Source: JAJDXW01 sp965223775
GTDB lineage: Bacteria; Pseudomonadota; Gammaproteobacteria; HK1
Reading direction: 5' to 3'
Assembly (NCBI GenBank): GCA_965223775.1
Contig: OZ245021.1
Coordinates: 5,084,001-5,148,000 of the forward strand
Length of the DNA stretch: 64,000 nucleotides
Position numbers and translations under genes: made by a program. The first letter of the stretch is position 1. Each line of letters begins with the position of its first letter. The notes below the pieces were generated by a model, which saw nothing but the letters and a program-made list of their open reading frames with translations, ran no database searches and was not told the DNA's origin. Of the stretch, positions 50,232-59,470 are shown one piece after another.

Positions 50232-51511
50232 GACGGCTTCCGCCCGGGACGAAAGGTCTTGCTGCCCGGCGAGCGCTGGAGTCGGAAGCGACGGACCCGG
50301 CCGGGAACGGTCACGGTGCGCGGACGTCTGACCGGGCCATCCGTTTCAACAGCTACCGGGACCGCGAGATTCTCGCTGGCGTGGCCGAACCCCCGGCGCG
50401 TCCCGCCCCTCGCTGGCCTTCCGGAACCGCGACACCGTGCTGTTTTCCAAATCGTTACCGAGCTCCCGTGGATAAACGGAATGCTAAGGGGCCGAGCACA
50501 ACGTGTCACCCTCCAAATAGAGGGGAGAATCTTCGCGCCGGGATCTCGATTGTGGCTCGGCGTGGAGTGTTGACCCCCTTATGGAGTGGGCCCCTGGTGG
50601 CGGACAATCGGGTTGAAATGACTTGACCGGTGCACCCGGCATTCGAAGGATGAATGCCCATTGCAACGTGGATTCACGCGGCCACCTTCAGGCTGCATTG
50701 CGTCTTGCAGCTTCGGCGGTGGAACCGCAGCCCCGGCGCGCCGGTCTCCCGATTGATGCCTGGCAGTGGGCCGGGGGATGAGGGGACGACGGCCAGCGTG
50801 GTCCTGATTGGTGGTGGACGGCGGGCATTTTGACAAAAATAATTATTGTATTGAACAAAAAATAATATGTTTGCAATATTTTGAATGTCGGGTAGGATGT
50901 GATGAAGTCGGTGCAGTCGCCACGGCGATCGCTTGGGTCTTCGGGACGCGATTGGGAGCGGCACGAAGATGGGCTTGACACGGGTGGAATTCCTCGAAGG
51001 CGTTGGCTCGTCCATCGAGTCGCGTACGCAGAGCCGCACCGCTCGCCCGAGCCCAACTGCGGCGTCAGACCGGACGCGGCGCGCCGCCACGATTCACCCC
51101 CTCCCCCTCGGCCCGGCCTCTTGTTTCGGACGGGGAGAGGCCGTGGCCCGGCATTGCAATGCACGCTCCGGGCGCCTTGGCCGTCGCCGTGGCGGGTCTG
51201 CTGCGCTCGACCGCGGCCAGTGCCCCGGCACGGGTCCAGGCGGCGACCACCACTCTGGAGAGCGCCTTCGGTGGACCCTCGAGCCCTCTAGATACTCTGC
51301 CGGCCGACTCCGAGCAGCCCTTCGCTCAGTAATTCGCCACCGGCTCGGGTACGGACGGCTGCAATCCGAATCGTATCGAGCTGCAAGTGCCCATCGTTCC
51401 GGGGCGCCCCGAGCCACTCGTCGCGAGCACGACCCCAATTCCGACCGGCATCCCCACCTGTGCCCGGGGAACGCCATCGGGTCCCTTCGCGGAACCAACC
51501 GGAGAAACGCC
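50232..51511. other. Long intergenic region (1.28 kb) with an AT-rich island and possible gene relics
   Basis: No intact gene is convincing. Bases 50828-50890 are an abrupt AT-rich island containing ttgaca (50830-50835) and the perfect palindrome aataattatt (50838-50847), a possible promoter or protein-binding site. The section about 50565-50710 has the look of a mobile-element border (gttgacccccttatggag) but I cannot confirm it. From ATG 51159 a frame with a signal-like start (ALAVAVAGLL) stops at TAA near 51330 and continues in frame to about 51514 with plausible residues, perhaps a broken secreted-protein gene. The promoter of the downstream ABC operon must lie near its 3' end. Confidence 0.4.
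50828..50890. promoter_or_regulatory. AT-rich island with TTGACA and a 10-bp palindrome
   Basis: In DNA of about 68% GC this 60-bp stretch is about 80% A+T. It contains ttgaca at 50830, aataattatt at 50838-50847 and ttgaac at 50851 with aatatt 18 bp further. It may hold a rightward promoter or an H-NS/regulator binding site, but the next gene start is 620 bp away. Confidence 0.35.
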
Positions 51512-52528
51512 ATGAGAATGCCCAACGTCAAGTCCACGATCGGGGCCGCCCTGCTCCTCGGCGCGAGCGGCGCCGCCTCAGCGGAAACGAACCAGGTCCG
51601 GTTCGCCCAGCAGTTCGGCCTGCTCTACCTGCCGATGCATGTCGTCGTAGACCAGCAACTCGTCGAATCGTGCGCGAAGACGGCAGGGCTCGGGGAGGTC
51701 GAGGTCTCGATGCACCGTTTCAGTGGCGGTGCGGCGGTCAACCAGGCGCTGCTATCGGGCAACGTCGATTTCGCGGCCGGCGGAATCGGCCCGCTGCTCA
51801 CCATCTGGGACAAGACCAGGGGAAAGCTGAACGTGCGGGCGATGACCAACCTCGCCGCGATGCCGTTGAAGCTCAACACGAACGACCCGGCCGTGAACAT
51901 GCTCGAGGACTACCTGAAAGCCGAGGACCACAAGATCGCGACACCGTCGGTGAAGGTGTCGATCCAGGCCCGGGTGCTGCAGATGGCGGCGGCGAAGCAG
52001 TGGGGGCAGGACAGCTACGACAAGCTCGACGACATGACGGTGTCGATGAAGCATCCCTCGGCGGCCGCGGCCCTGCTCGCGGGCGGCCAAGCGGTGAAGA
52101 GCCACTTCGCGACCCTTCCGACGTCGTGGCAGGAGATCCAGAGCGGCAAGGCCCACAACGTGATCACGTCCTACGACGTGCTCGGCGGGCGCCACACGAC
52201 CATCGCGATGTACAACACCGAGCAGTGGAAGACGGCGAACCCCGGGCTCTATGAATGCGTGTGGACGTCGTTCCGCACCGCGATCGACTGGATCAACGCG
52301 GACAAGAAGCGCGGGGCGGAGCTCTACCACCGGTTCACCAAGTCCAAGCTCGACCGGAACGACGTCATCGACATGCTCACCACCCCCGGCGAGATGGACT
52401 ACGCGGTCCAACCCGAGCGCACCATGCAGTTCGCCGAGTTCCTCCACAGCGTGGGGGCGATCAAGAACAAGGCGGCGAGCTGGAAGGACTACTACTGGGA
52501 GAACAACTACGACCAGGACGGTAGCTGA
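51512..52528 (+). CDS. NMT1/SsuA-like periplasmic binding protein of an ABC transporter
   Basis: 338 residues from ATG 51512, with GGAGA 7 bp upstream. A signal peptide is visible (MRMPNVKSTIGAALLLGASG, cleavage near ASA-ETN at about 24). The mature part has the SsuA/TauA/NMT1 fold: VRFAQQFGLLYLPMHVVVDQ, SGGAAVNQALLSGNVDFAAGG and later HYAVQPERTMQFAEFLHSVG-like C-terminal helices. Substrates of relatives are sulfonates, taurine, nitrate or pyrimidine precursors; the one here is unknown. The gene leads an operon with an ATPase and two permeases. A 20-bp tandem repeat covers its stop codon. Confidence 0.88.
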   Translation: MRMPNVKSTIGAALLLGASGAASAETNQVRFAQQFGLLYLPMHVVVDQQLVESCAKTAGLGEVEVSMHRFSGGAAVNQALLSGNVDFAAGGIGPLLTIWDKTRGKLNVRAMTNLAAMPLKLNTNDPAVNMLEDYLKAEDHKIATPSVKVSIQARVLQMAAAKQWGQDSYDKLDDMTVSMKHPSAAAALLAGGQAVKSHFATLPTSWQEIQSGKAHNVITSYDVLGGRHTTIAMYNTEQWKTANPGLYECVWTSFRTAIDWINADKKRGAELYHRFTKSKLDRNDVIDMLTTPGEMDYAVQPERTMQFAEFLHSVGAIKNKAASWKDYYWENNYDQDGS

Positions 52529-52572
52529 ATCCCCAGGACGGTAGCTGAATCCCCAGGACGGCAGCGGATTCC
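52513..52572. repeat. 20-bp tandem repeat spanning the binding-protein stop codon
   Basis: ccaggacggtagctgaatcc occurs at 52513-52532 and 52533-52552 exactly, and a third copy with three changes at 52553-52572 ends just before the next ATG (52573). The first copy encodes the last residues QDGS and the stop. The repeats set the spacing between the two genes and leave no clear ribosome binding site for the ATPase. Confidence 0.9.
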
Positions 52573-53412
52573 ATGGCTCGCACAGGCAGCGCCGCGGCGG
52601 AACCCGGTTCCGTCGCGGCTCCTGCTCCGATCCTCGACGTCGACGGGGTCACCCTCCAGTACAAGACCAAGGAGCACCTGATCACGGCGACCTACCGGGT
52701 CGGCTTCCAGGTCTACCCCTCCGATCGCTTCGTCCTGCTCGGCCCGTCCGGCTGCGGCAAGTCAACCCTGCTCAAGGGAGTCGCGGGGTACCTCAAGCCG
52801 GTCGAGGGCGAGATGCGGCTCAAGGGCCGTGCGATCTCGGATCCCGGCCCCGACCGGGTCATGGTCTTTCAGGAGTTCGATCAGCTTCTGCCCTGGAAGA
52901 CGGTCAGGCAGAACATCACCTTCGCGCTGACCAACGGCGGCCGGTGCGCGAGCGGCGCGCAGGCCGACGACATCGCGCGGCACTACATCCGCAAGGTGAA
53001 GCTCGATCGCTTCGAGGACACCTTTCCCCACATGCTCTCCGGGGGCATGAAGCAGCGCGTGGCGATCGCCCGCGGCATGGCCATGGAGCCCGACATCCTG
53101 CTGATGGACGAGCCGTTCGCGTCGCTCGACGCGCTCACCCGCCGCCAGATGCAGGAAGAGCTCCTGCAGCTCTGGGAGGACACCCGCTTCACGGTGCTCT
53201 TCGTCACCCACTCCATCGAGGAGGCGTGCATCGTCGCCAGCCGCATCCTCGTACTGTCGCCGCACCCCGGCCAGGTGAAGGCGGAGCTCAACGCCCATCA
53301 TCTCGGCCACGAGAACGTCGGTGACGAACAGTTCTCTTCGCTCCAGCAGCGCATTCACGAAATGCTGTTCGCGGACCGCGTCCTCGAGGAGGAGGCCGCG
53401 CCGCATGCCTGA
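52573..53412 (+). CDS. SsuB/TauB-like ABC transporter ATP-binding protein
   Basis: 279 residues from ATG 52573. Walker A GPSGCGKST (about 57-65), Q-loop VFQEFDQLLPWKTV, signature LSGGMKQRVAIARGM, Walker B ILLMDEPFASLD and the THSIEEA H-loop are intact. This is the nitrate/sulfonate/taurine class ATPase. Its stop overlaps the first permease gene by 8 bp. It should power the transporter formed by the two following permeases and the binding protein at 51512. Confidence 0.92.
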   Translation: MARTGSAAAEPGSVAAPAPILDVDGVTLQYKTKEHLITATYRVGFQVYPSDRFVLLGPSGCGKSTLLKGVAGYLKPVEGEMRLKGRAISDPGPDRVMVFQEFDQLLPWKTVRQNITFALTNGGRCASGAQADDIARHYIRKVKLDRFEDTFPHMLSGGMKQRVAIARGMAMEPDILLMDEPFASLDALTRRQMQEELLQLWEDTRFTVLFVTHSIEEACIVASRILVLSPHPGQVKAELNAHHLGHENVGDEQFSSLQQRIHEMLFADRVLEEEAAPHA

Positions 53413-54307
53413 TCGCACCGCCGCGCCCCATCTGCGCGAAGAGTTCGAGACGCGCGGGCTCGGCGCCGCCGACCTCGATGACGTCGCCCGCCCGCTCTCG
53501 CCATGGGAACGCATCTCGAACCTCAACTCGGTGCGCAAGCTCACGATCCTCGTGACCCTGGTCGTCATCTGGGAGCTGTATACGCGCCTCGGAGGCATCT
53601 CCGAATACCTGCTCCCGAGGTTCTCCGATACCGGCGCGGCGCTGTTCACCGCGCTGATGGGCGAACAACTGCTCTACATGATCTGGAACTCTCTGAAGAT
53701 CCTGATCGCCGGCTACATCATCGGTATCGTCATCGCCACGGTGCTCACGACCTTCGCGGTCGCAACCCGTTTCGGCAGCGATCTGCTGAGCACGCTGACC
53801 GCGATGCTCAACCCGCTGCCGGCCATCGCGCTGCTCCCGATGGCGATGCTCTGGTTCGGGCTCGGGGCCGACGCCATCGTCTTCACCCTGCTCCACTCCG
53901 TGGTGTGGCCAGTCGCGCTCAACATGCATACGGGGTTCATGGGGGTGAGCGAGACGCAGCGCATGGTCGGGCGAAACTACGGGCTGCGGGGTATCCGGTA
54001 CGTGGTGAAGCTCCTGATCCCGGCCGCGTTCCCGTCGATCCTCACCGGCATGAAGATCGGATGGGCGTACGCGTGGCGCACCCTGATCGCGGCGGAGCTC
54101 GTCTTCGGAGGGGCGGTCGTCGACACCGAGGGGACCGGCGAAGGCGGCCTCGGCTGGTTCATCTTCGCCAATCAGATGGATCTGCAGATCCCGTTCGTGT
54201 TCGCGGGCCTGTTCACCGTGATCCTGGTCGGGATCGTGGTCGAGAACGTGGTATTCCGGAACCTCGAGCTGCGCACCGTCGGCCGCTGGGGGATGCAGAC
54301 GATATGA
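53405..54307 (+). CDS. SsuC/TauC-like ABC permease 1
   Basis: 300 residues from ATG 53405, with GAGGAGG 9-15 bp upstream inside the ATPase gene. About six helices lie in residues 45-290. The EAA-type cytoplasmic loop is seen as GVSETQRMVGRNYGLRGI followed by LIPAAFPSILTGMKIGWAYAW. The N-terminal 40 residues are acidic and soluble. It is about half identical to permease 2, and its stop overlaps that gene's start (ATGA), so the two probably form a heterodimeric channel; most Ssu/Tau systems use one permease as a homodimer. Confidence 0.9.
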   Translation: MPDRTAAPHLREEFETRGLGAADLDDVARPLSPWERISNLNSVRKLTILVTLVVIWELYTRLGGISEYLLPRFSDTGAALFTALMGEQLLYMIWNSLKILIAGYIIGIVIATVLTTFAVATRFGSDLLSTLTAMLNPLPAIALLPMAMLWFGLGADAIVFTLLHSVVWPVALNMHTGFMGVSETQRMVGRNYGLRGIRYVVKLLIPAAFPSILTGMKIGWAYAWRTLIAAELVFGGAVVDTEGTGEGGLGWFIFANQMDLQIPFVFAGLFTVILVGIVVENVVFRNLELRTVGRWGMQTI

Positions 54308-55203
54308 GCGCAGCGGCGACGGGCGGCGGGACGGAACCGGACCTCTACGTCCGCCCGGAGTTCGTGGTCGAGATGCTCGGCGAGGCGGAGATCGGCGACG
54401 TCGAGCGCAAGCTCTCGTGGATAGAACGGGCGTGGAACGTCAACGGCGTGCGCAAGGCCACGATCCTCATCGGCCTCGTGGTCGCATGGCAGGTGTACAC
54501 GGTCGCCCTGGACGTCGAGCCCCTCATGTTCCCGCGGTTCACCGACTCGGCCGAGGCGTTGTGGTCGTCGCTCGTCGGCAGCGATCTGCTGCGGAAGATC
54601 TGGTTCTCGGTGAGCACCCTGCTCATCGGCTACACGGCCGGCCTCGCGCTCTCCGCCGCGCTGGTGCTGTGGGCGAGCGCGCAGCGCATCGGCGCGGACT
54701 TCCTCTCGACCTGCACCGCAATGTTCAATCCGCTGCCCGCCATCGCGCTCCTGCCGCTCGCGATGCTGTGGTTCGGGCTCGGCACCGCGAGCATCGTCTT
54801 CGTCACCATCCACTCCGTGCTCTGGGCGGTGGCGCTGAGCACCCACACCGGGTTCCAGTCGGTGAGCGAGACGCTGCGAATGATCGGCCAGAACTACGGG
54901 CTGCGGAACATCCGCTACGTGATGAAGATCCTGATCCCCGCCGCCCTGCCGTCCATTCTTTCGGGGATGAAGATCGGCTGGGCGTTCTCCTGGCGCACCC
55001 TGATCGGCGCCGAGCTCGTCTTCGGCACCTCGTCCGGCAGCGGCGGCCTTGGCTGGTTCATCTACGAGAACAGCCAGAACCTCGAAACCGCGCATGTCTT
55101 CGCGGGCCTGTTCACGGTGATCCTCATCGGGATCACGGTCGAGAACGTCATCTTCAGAAACGTCGAGCTACGCACCGTGTACCGCTGGGGCATGCAGCGC
55201 TGA
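54304..55203 (+). CDS. SsuC/TauC-like ABC permease 2
   Basis: 299 residues from ATG 54304. It shows the same topology as permease 1, with the EAA loop SVSETLRMIGQNYGLRNI and LIPAALPSILSGMKIGWAFSW. The two genes are clearly an ancient tandem duplication, conserved in helix and loop positions but diverged in the N-terminal 45 residues (both contain a conserved W-E/I-RxxxxNxVRKxTIL segment). It is the last gene of the first transporter module; the ProX-like gene begins 86 bp later. Confidence 0.9.
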   Translation: MSAAATGGGTEPDLYVRPEFVVEMLGEAEIGDVERKLSWIERAWNVNGVRKATILIGLVVAWQVYTVALDVEPLMFPRFTDSAEALWSSLVGSDLLRKIWFSVSTLLIGYTAGLALSAALVLWASAQRIGADFLSTCTAMFNPLPAIALLPLAMLWFGLGTASIVFVTIHSVLWAVALSTHTGFQSVSETLRMIGQNYGLRNIRYVMKILIPAALPSILSGMKIGWAFSWRTLIGAELVFGTSSGSGGLGWFIYENSQNLETAHVFAGLFTVILIGITVENVIFRNVELRTVYRWGMQR

Positions 55204-55289
55204 TGGAGTCGGCCGAGCAGTGGTGCCGGTCGGCCCTTCGCGAACACATGCCATTTGATTTGAACACGCAACCCGAAGGAGAAAGACCC

Positions 55290-56240
55290 ATGAAGCACAT
55301 CGGAAAAACAGTTTCCGCCGCGTTGCTCGTGATCGGCGCGGGTGCCGCGCAGGCGGCGGACCTCGTGATCGGCGTCCCCAACTGGCCGTCCGTCAACGCA
55401 ACCGCCCACGTGCTCAAGGTCATCATCGAGGACAACTATGGCATGGATGTCGAGCTGCAGAACGCTACGAATCCCATCATCTTCGAAGCCATGGATTCGG
55501 GCAGCATGCAGGTCCATCCCGAGGTGTGGCTGCCGAACCAGGCGAACCTGCACGACAAGTTCGTCAAGTCGAAGGGCACGGTGCTCATGAACCCGAACGG
55601 CGTCGCGTCGTTTCAGGGAATGTGCGTGACCAAGTACACGGCAGACGAATTCGGTGTGACGAAGCTCTCCGATCTCACCAACCCCGACATCTCCACTCTC
55701 TTCGACACCGACGGCGACGGCAAGGGCGAGGTCTGGATCGGGGCGTCGGGCTGGGCATCCACCAACGTCGAGAAGATCCGTGGGAAGAGCTACGGCTACG
55801 ACGCGACGATGAACCTCAAGGAGATGGACGAGACCCTTGCCATGGCCGAAGTCGACAACGCCGTGGTGCAGGAGAAGCCGCTCGTATTCTTCTGCTATAC
55901 GCCGAACCACATGTTCGCACTCCACGATCTGATCATCCTGGACGAGCCGAAGCACGATGCGGCGAAGTGGAACATCGTCCAGCCGACCGACGATCCCGAC
56001 TGGCTGGCCAAGTCGTCCGCCCCGGTGGCCTGGGATCTGGCGTACCTGCACATTCACTACGCCGCCGCGATGGAGGCGGACCTTCCCGAGGTGGCCTCCA
56101 TGCTGTCGAAGGTGAAGTTCGATACGGACATCGTCTCGGCGATGACCTACGCGCTCGTGGTGGACAAGCAGGATCCGGCCGACTTCGCGAAGAAGTGGGT
56201 CGGCGACAACGCCGACATGGTGGAGCGCTGGTTGAGGTGA
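55290..56240 (+). CDS. ProX/OpuAC-like glycine-betaine-type periplasmic binding protein
   Basis: 316 residues from ATG 55290, with GAAGGAG 8-14 bp upstream. Signal peptide about 1-22 (KHIGKTVSAALLVIGAGAAQ, cleavage near AQA-ADL). The mature chain has the type-II fold of betaine binders: VIGVPNWPSVNATAHVLKVI, GSMQVHPEVWLPNQANL and FCYTPNHMFALHDLI. Aromatic residues in GVPNW, EVW and YTPNHMF suit a cation-pi cage for a quaternary ammonium or similar compatible solute, but I could not verify the exact cage. ATPase and permease genes of the same class follow, so this belongs with 56381-58963. Confidence 0.88.
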   Translation: MKHIGKTVSAALLVIGAGAAQAADLVIGVPNWPSVNATAHVLKVIIEDNYGMDVELQNATNPIIFEAMDSGSMQVHPEVWLPNQANLHDKFVKSKGTVLMNPNGVASFQGMCVTKYTADEFGVTKLSDLTNPDISTLFDTDGDGKGEVWIGASGWASTNVEKIRGKSYGYDATMNLKEMDETLAMAEVDNAVVQEKPLVFFCYTPNHMFALHDLIILDEPKHDAAKWNIVQPTDDPDWLAKSSAPVAWDLAYLHIHYAAAMEADLPEVASMLSKVKFDTDIVSAMTYALVVDKQDPADFAKKWVGDNADMVERWLR

Positions 56241-56380
56241 CGGCGCCGGGCGCGCGGGGGCTCGCGCCCCCGCGCCGCGGTTTTCGCCACCATGCCGCTT
56301 CCGCTTGACCGCACCGCGTTCCCGGACCACGGCGAACGCAAGGCGCAGGACGGGGCAGTGCCTCGGAGGAGCTCGCGAAC

Positions 56381-57430
56381 GTGAACGAGGAGGAAGTCAT
56401 CAGGCTGGACGATGTCTGGAAGATATTCGGCAACCGCGCGCCGGAGGCGATGCAGGCGGTCAAGGAGGAGGGCCTGACGAAGCCCGAGGTGCTCGAGAGG
56501 TTCTCCTGCGTGGTCGGGATCGCCGAGTGCTCCTTCAACGTCGCACGTGGCGAGATCTTCTGCGTGATGGGGCTCTCGGGCTCGGGCAAGTCCACCATGG
56601 TCCGCCACCTGAATCGCCTCATCGAGCCCACCGCGGGGAGCATCAGCGTTCTCGGGCGAGACGTGATGGCGCTCGGCGACGACGAGTTGCGAGAGGTGCG
56701 CGCCAGGCACATCGGCATGGTGTTTCAGCACATGGCGCTGCTGCCGCACCGCACCGTCCGCGACAACGTCGCCTTTCCGCTACAGGTGCGCGGCGAGCCG
56801 AAGTCGAAGCGATGGGAGGTCTCCCAGCACTGTCTCAGCCTGGTGAATCTCGACGGCTACGAAGACCGGTTTCCAAGAGAGCTCTCCGGCGGCATGCAGC
56901 AGCGGGTCGGCCTTGCCCGCGCGCTCGCATCGGACCCCGAAGTGCTGCTGATGGACGAGCCCTTCTCGGCTCTGGACCCGCTGATTCGGCGCCAGCTCCA
57001 GGACCAGTTCATGGCCCTCTCGGCGGAGCTCCGCAAGACCACGGTGTTCATTACCCATGATCTCGACGAGGCAATCCGGATCGGCAATCGCATCGCGATC
57101 ATGAAGGACGGGGTGATCGTCCAGATTGGCACCCCGGAGGACATCGTCACCAACCCTGTCGATGAGTACGTCAAGGACTTCGTGGAAGGGATCTCGAAGC
57201 TGAATCTGGTCTACGCCCACTCCATCATGGAAGACCTCTCGGCTTACGAGGCGGCCGGCGATTCGGATCTCTCGCAGTCGCCGCGGGTGCGACACGACCG
57301 GGATCTCAACCACTTGATCGACATCTCCACCACGACCGAGCATCCGATCGTCGTCCAGGACGGCGATGGCAAGGATGTCGGCGTCATCACCAAGAGCAGG
57401 CTGCTCAAGGGCATCCAGGGGGGCGAGTAG
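56381..57430 (+). CDS. proV: ProV-like glycine betaine ABC transporter ATPase
   Basis: 349 residues from GTG 56381, with GGAGGA 11 bp upstream. The family's N-terminal part (DDVWKIFGNRAPEAM...) precedes Walker A GLSGSGKST (about 66-74). VFQHMALLPHRTV, LSGGMQQRVGLARAL, VLLMDEPFSALDPLIRRQLQ and ITHDLDEA follow, all typical of ProV/OpuAA. The C-terminal section (about 275-345) is a single CBS-like module (PIVVQDGDGKDVGVITKSRL) of the kind that senses ionic strength in osmoregulated betaine importers. The permease gene starts directly after its stop codon with no gap. Confidence 0.92.
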   Translation: MNEEEVIRLDDVWKIFGNRAPEAMQAVKEEGLTKPEVLERFSCVVGIAECSFNVARGEIFCVMGLSGSGKSTMVRHLNRLIEPTAGSISVLGRDVMALGDDELREVRARHIGMVFQHMALLPHRTVRDNVAFPLQVRGEPKSKRWEVSQHCLSLVNLDGYEDRFPRELSGGMQQRVGLARALASDPEVLLMDEPFSALDPLIRRQLQDQFMALSAELRKTTVFITHDLDEAIRIGNRIAIMKDGVIVQIGTPEDIVTNPVDEYVKDFVEGISKLNLVYAHSIMEDLSAYEAAGDSDLSQSPRVRHDRDLNHLIDISTTTEHPIVVQDGDGKDVGVITKSRLLKGIQGGE

Positions 57431-58963
57431 ATGGCCGAGACCGGTTTCGATGCAGGACCGAAGCAGCTCGCCAGCTCGGTGGGAGAGTTCGTCGGCGCGA
57501 ACGATGCCTACTACGCTCGTGAGTTCGACAAGATTCAATCGGCGACGAAGTTCCCTTGGACCTGGAACACGATGGCCGCTCTGGGCGGTCCGTTGTGGGG
57601 GCCGGCGCGAGGGTTGTGGGGGTTCTTCTGGACCTTCATCGTGCTGGAGCTGCTCGCGCTGGTGCAGATCGGCCGGGGGCTGTGGGGGGATCTCGGGGCC
57701 GACAAGGTCGCGCGGGCGGAGAAGCTCATCGAACGCTCCAATGCGCTGTTCGAGAAAGGCAAGGTGGCGCTCCAGAACGGCGAGTCCGACGCGCAGGGCC
57801 TCATCACCACGGCGGGGAATCTGAAGCGCGCCGCGGCGCGGCTCATGGAGCAGGCGGAGCTCGCGGCGTCCGAGGCGACGACGTTGCTGGTCATCGGGCT
57901 CGTCGTGCTGGCCGCGGTACGCATCGTCGAGGGGTTCTACGCGAATCTCGCCTACGAGAAGCGCTACCTGGAGTGGCGCGGCAACCCCCTCGTCGCGTCG
58001 GGGCTCAACTGGCAGACCGCCGCATTTGGCGGGGTGCTCTGGCTCGCCATCGTGCCGCTTACGCTCTACCGGTTCACGGTGTCGAAACCCTGGGAGCTGA
58101 TCACCCGATTCCCGATGGAGAAGCAGGTCTTCACGCCGGTGGCAAACACCATGGAGGGCTGGTTCGACTGGCTTGCCAAGCACGGCGCCGGGGTCTTCGA
58201 CGGCATCACCCACTCCATCCGCGCGGTTCTGGATGGCCTGGAGGTCGTTCTGGTGCAGACCCCGTGGCCGGTGGTCATGCTCGTCATCGTGGTGACCGCA
58301 TGGCGTCTGGCCGGCCCGAGAATCGCCGTCTTTACCGTCGCGTCGTTGGCCTACCTCGCATTTCTGGGGTTGTGGGAAGTGAGCATGGCCACCGTCGCGC
58401 TCCTCGGGGCCGCCGCGTTCCTTTGCCTCATCTTCGGCATCCCGCTCGGGATCTGGTTCGGCAAGAGCGAGAGAGCCTACGCGTTCGCGCTGCCGGTGCT
58501 CGACTTCATGCAGACGATGCCCGCCTTCGTGTACCTCATCCCGATCATCGCGTTCTTCGGCACCGGCAAGCCGCCAGGGGTGCTGGCAACCATCGTGTTC
58601 GGAATGCCGCCGGTCATCCGGCTCACCGCGCTCGGCATGCGGCAGGTTCCCGAAGGCACCAAGGAAGCCGCATTGGCCTTCGGCTGCACCAGGGGCATGC
58701 TGTTGCGCGATGTGGAGATCCCGCTCGCGATGCCGTCGATCATGACCGGTGTCAACCAGACGATCCTGATGTGCCTGTCCATGGTCGTGATCGCATCACT
58801 GATCGGGGCCGGAGGGCTCGGCAAGAACGTGCTGGAGGCGCTTCAGTACGCGGCGAAGGGGCAGGGCATTCTGGCGGGGCTCGCGATTCTGTTCTGCGCC
58901 ATGGTGATCGACCGGGTGATCCAGGGTCACTACAAGCGCACGGCCGGCAGCGGCCTCGCCTGA
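57431..58963 (+). CDS. proW: ProW-like permease with an N-terminal DUF2628-like membrane domain
   Basis: 510 residues from ATG 57431, much longer than a usual ProW (about 280-350). Residues 1-250 are an extra domain: AYYAREFDKIQSATKFPWTWN followed by LWGPARGLWGFFWTF and two more helices, resembling the DUF2628 pattern, with a coiled helix (about 95-150) between. The permease proper (about 270-505) has GIPLGIWFGKSERAYAF, PVLDFMQTMPAFVYLIPII and the EAA loop PEGTKEAALAFGCTRGMLL. The transporter would import betaine or a related osmolyte. Start position is certain because it abuts the proV stop. Confidence 0.9.
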   Translation: MAETGFDAGPKQLASSVGEFVGANDAYYAREFDKIQSATKFPWTWNTMAALGGPLWGPARGLWGFFWTFIVLELLALVQIGRGLWGDLGADKVARAEKLIERSNALFEKGKVALQNGESDAQGLITTAGNLKRAAARLMEQAELAASEATTLLVIGLVVLAAVRIVEGFYANLAYEKRYLEWRGNPLVASGLNWQTAAFGGVLWLAIVPLTLYRFTVSKPWELITRFPMEKQVFTPVANTMEGWFDWLAKHGAGVFDGITHSIRAVLDGLEVVLVQTPWPVVMLVIVVTAWRLAGPRIAVFTVASLAYLAFLGLWEVSMATVALLGAAAFLCLIFGIPLGIWFGKSERAYAFALPVLDFMQTMPAFVYLIPIIAFFGTGKPPGVLATIVFGMPPVIRLTALGMRQVPEGTKEAALAFGCTRGMLLRDVEIPLAMPSIMTGVNQTILMCLSMVVIASLIGAGGLGKNVLEALQYAAKGQGILAGLAILFCAMVIDRVIQGHYKRTAGSGLA

Positions 58964-59026
58964 CGTGCCGCTCGCACTTGACCAGGCCCTGTCCGGCGCG
59001 GGAGAAGGCAGAGTCGAGGACCGGTG

Positions 59027-59470
59027 ATGATCAAGTCGATACTCGTGGCAACCGATGCGTCGCCGGCCGCCGATCGCGCGCTCGAGCTTGCCATCGAAAT
59101 GGCCGTCAAGCACGAGGCCAAGCTCGAAATCGTCTACGTGATCCGTGATCTTCAGATCCCGGACAAGCTGCGCGACATGGCGCAGGTGATGGACATGGCC
59201 AACGCACGAGGCGATGTCCTGATGTTCGTCGCGGAGCAGGTCCTGAGCGACGCGCGCGATCGGGCAAGGACCGGTGGGGTCGAGGAGGTCCGAACGCACG
59301 TCGGCAAGGGCGATCCGGCGGGCGCCATCATTGCGCAAGCAAGGCGCCGCGAGAGCGATCTCATCGTGCTCGGAACCCGGGGACTGAGCGGGGCGGAGGG
59401 GTTGCTGCTCGGCTCGGTGTCGCGAAAAGTCACGAACCTGTGCAAGATGAACTGCCTCATCGTCCGCTGA
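59027..59470 (+). CDS. Universal stress protein (UspA family)
   Basis: 147 residues from ATG 59027 (a GTG codon stands immediately before; GAGGA lies upstream). It begins IKSILVATDASPAADRALEL and ends with the ATP-binding signature GTRGLSGAEGLLLGSVSRKV, the G-x2-G-x9-G(S/T) motif, so it should bind ATP. It is 63 bp downstream of proW on the same strand. Usp genes often accompany osmolyte or TRAP transporters (for example TeaD, which regulates ectoine uptake), so a regulatory role for the betaine-type transporter is plausible. Confidence 0.92.
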   Translation: MIKSILVATDASPAADRALELAIEMAVKHEAKLEIVYVIRDLQIPDKLRDMAQVMDMANARGDVLMFVAEQVLSDARDRARTGGVEEVRTHVGKGDPAGAIIAQARRRESDLIVLGTRGLSGAEGLLLGSVSRKVTNLCKMNCLIVR

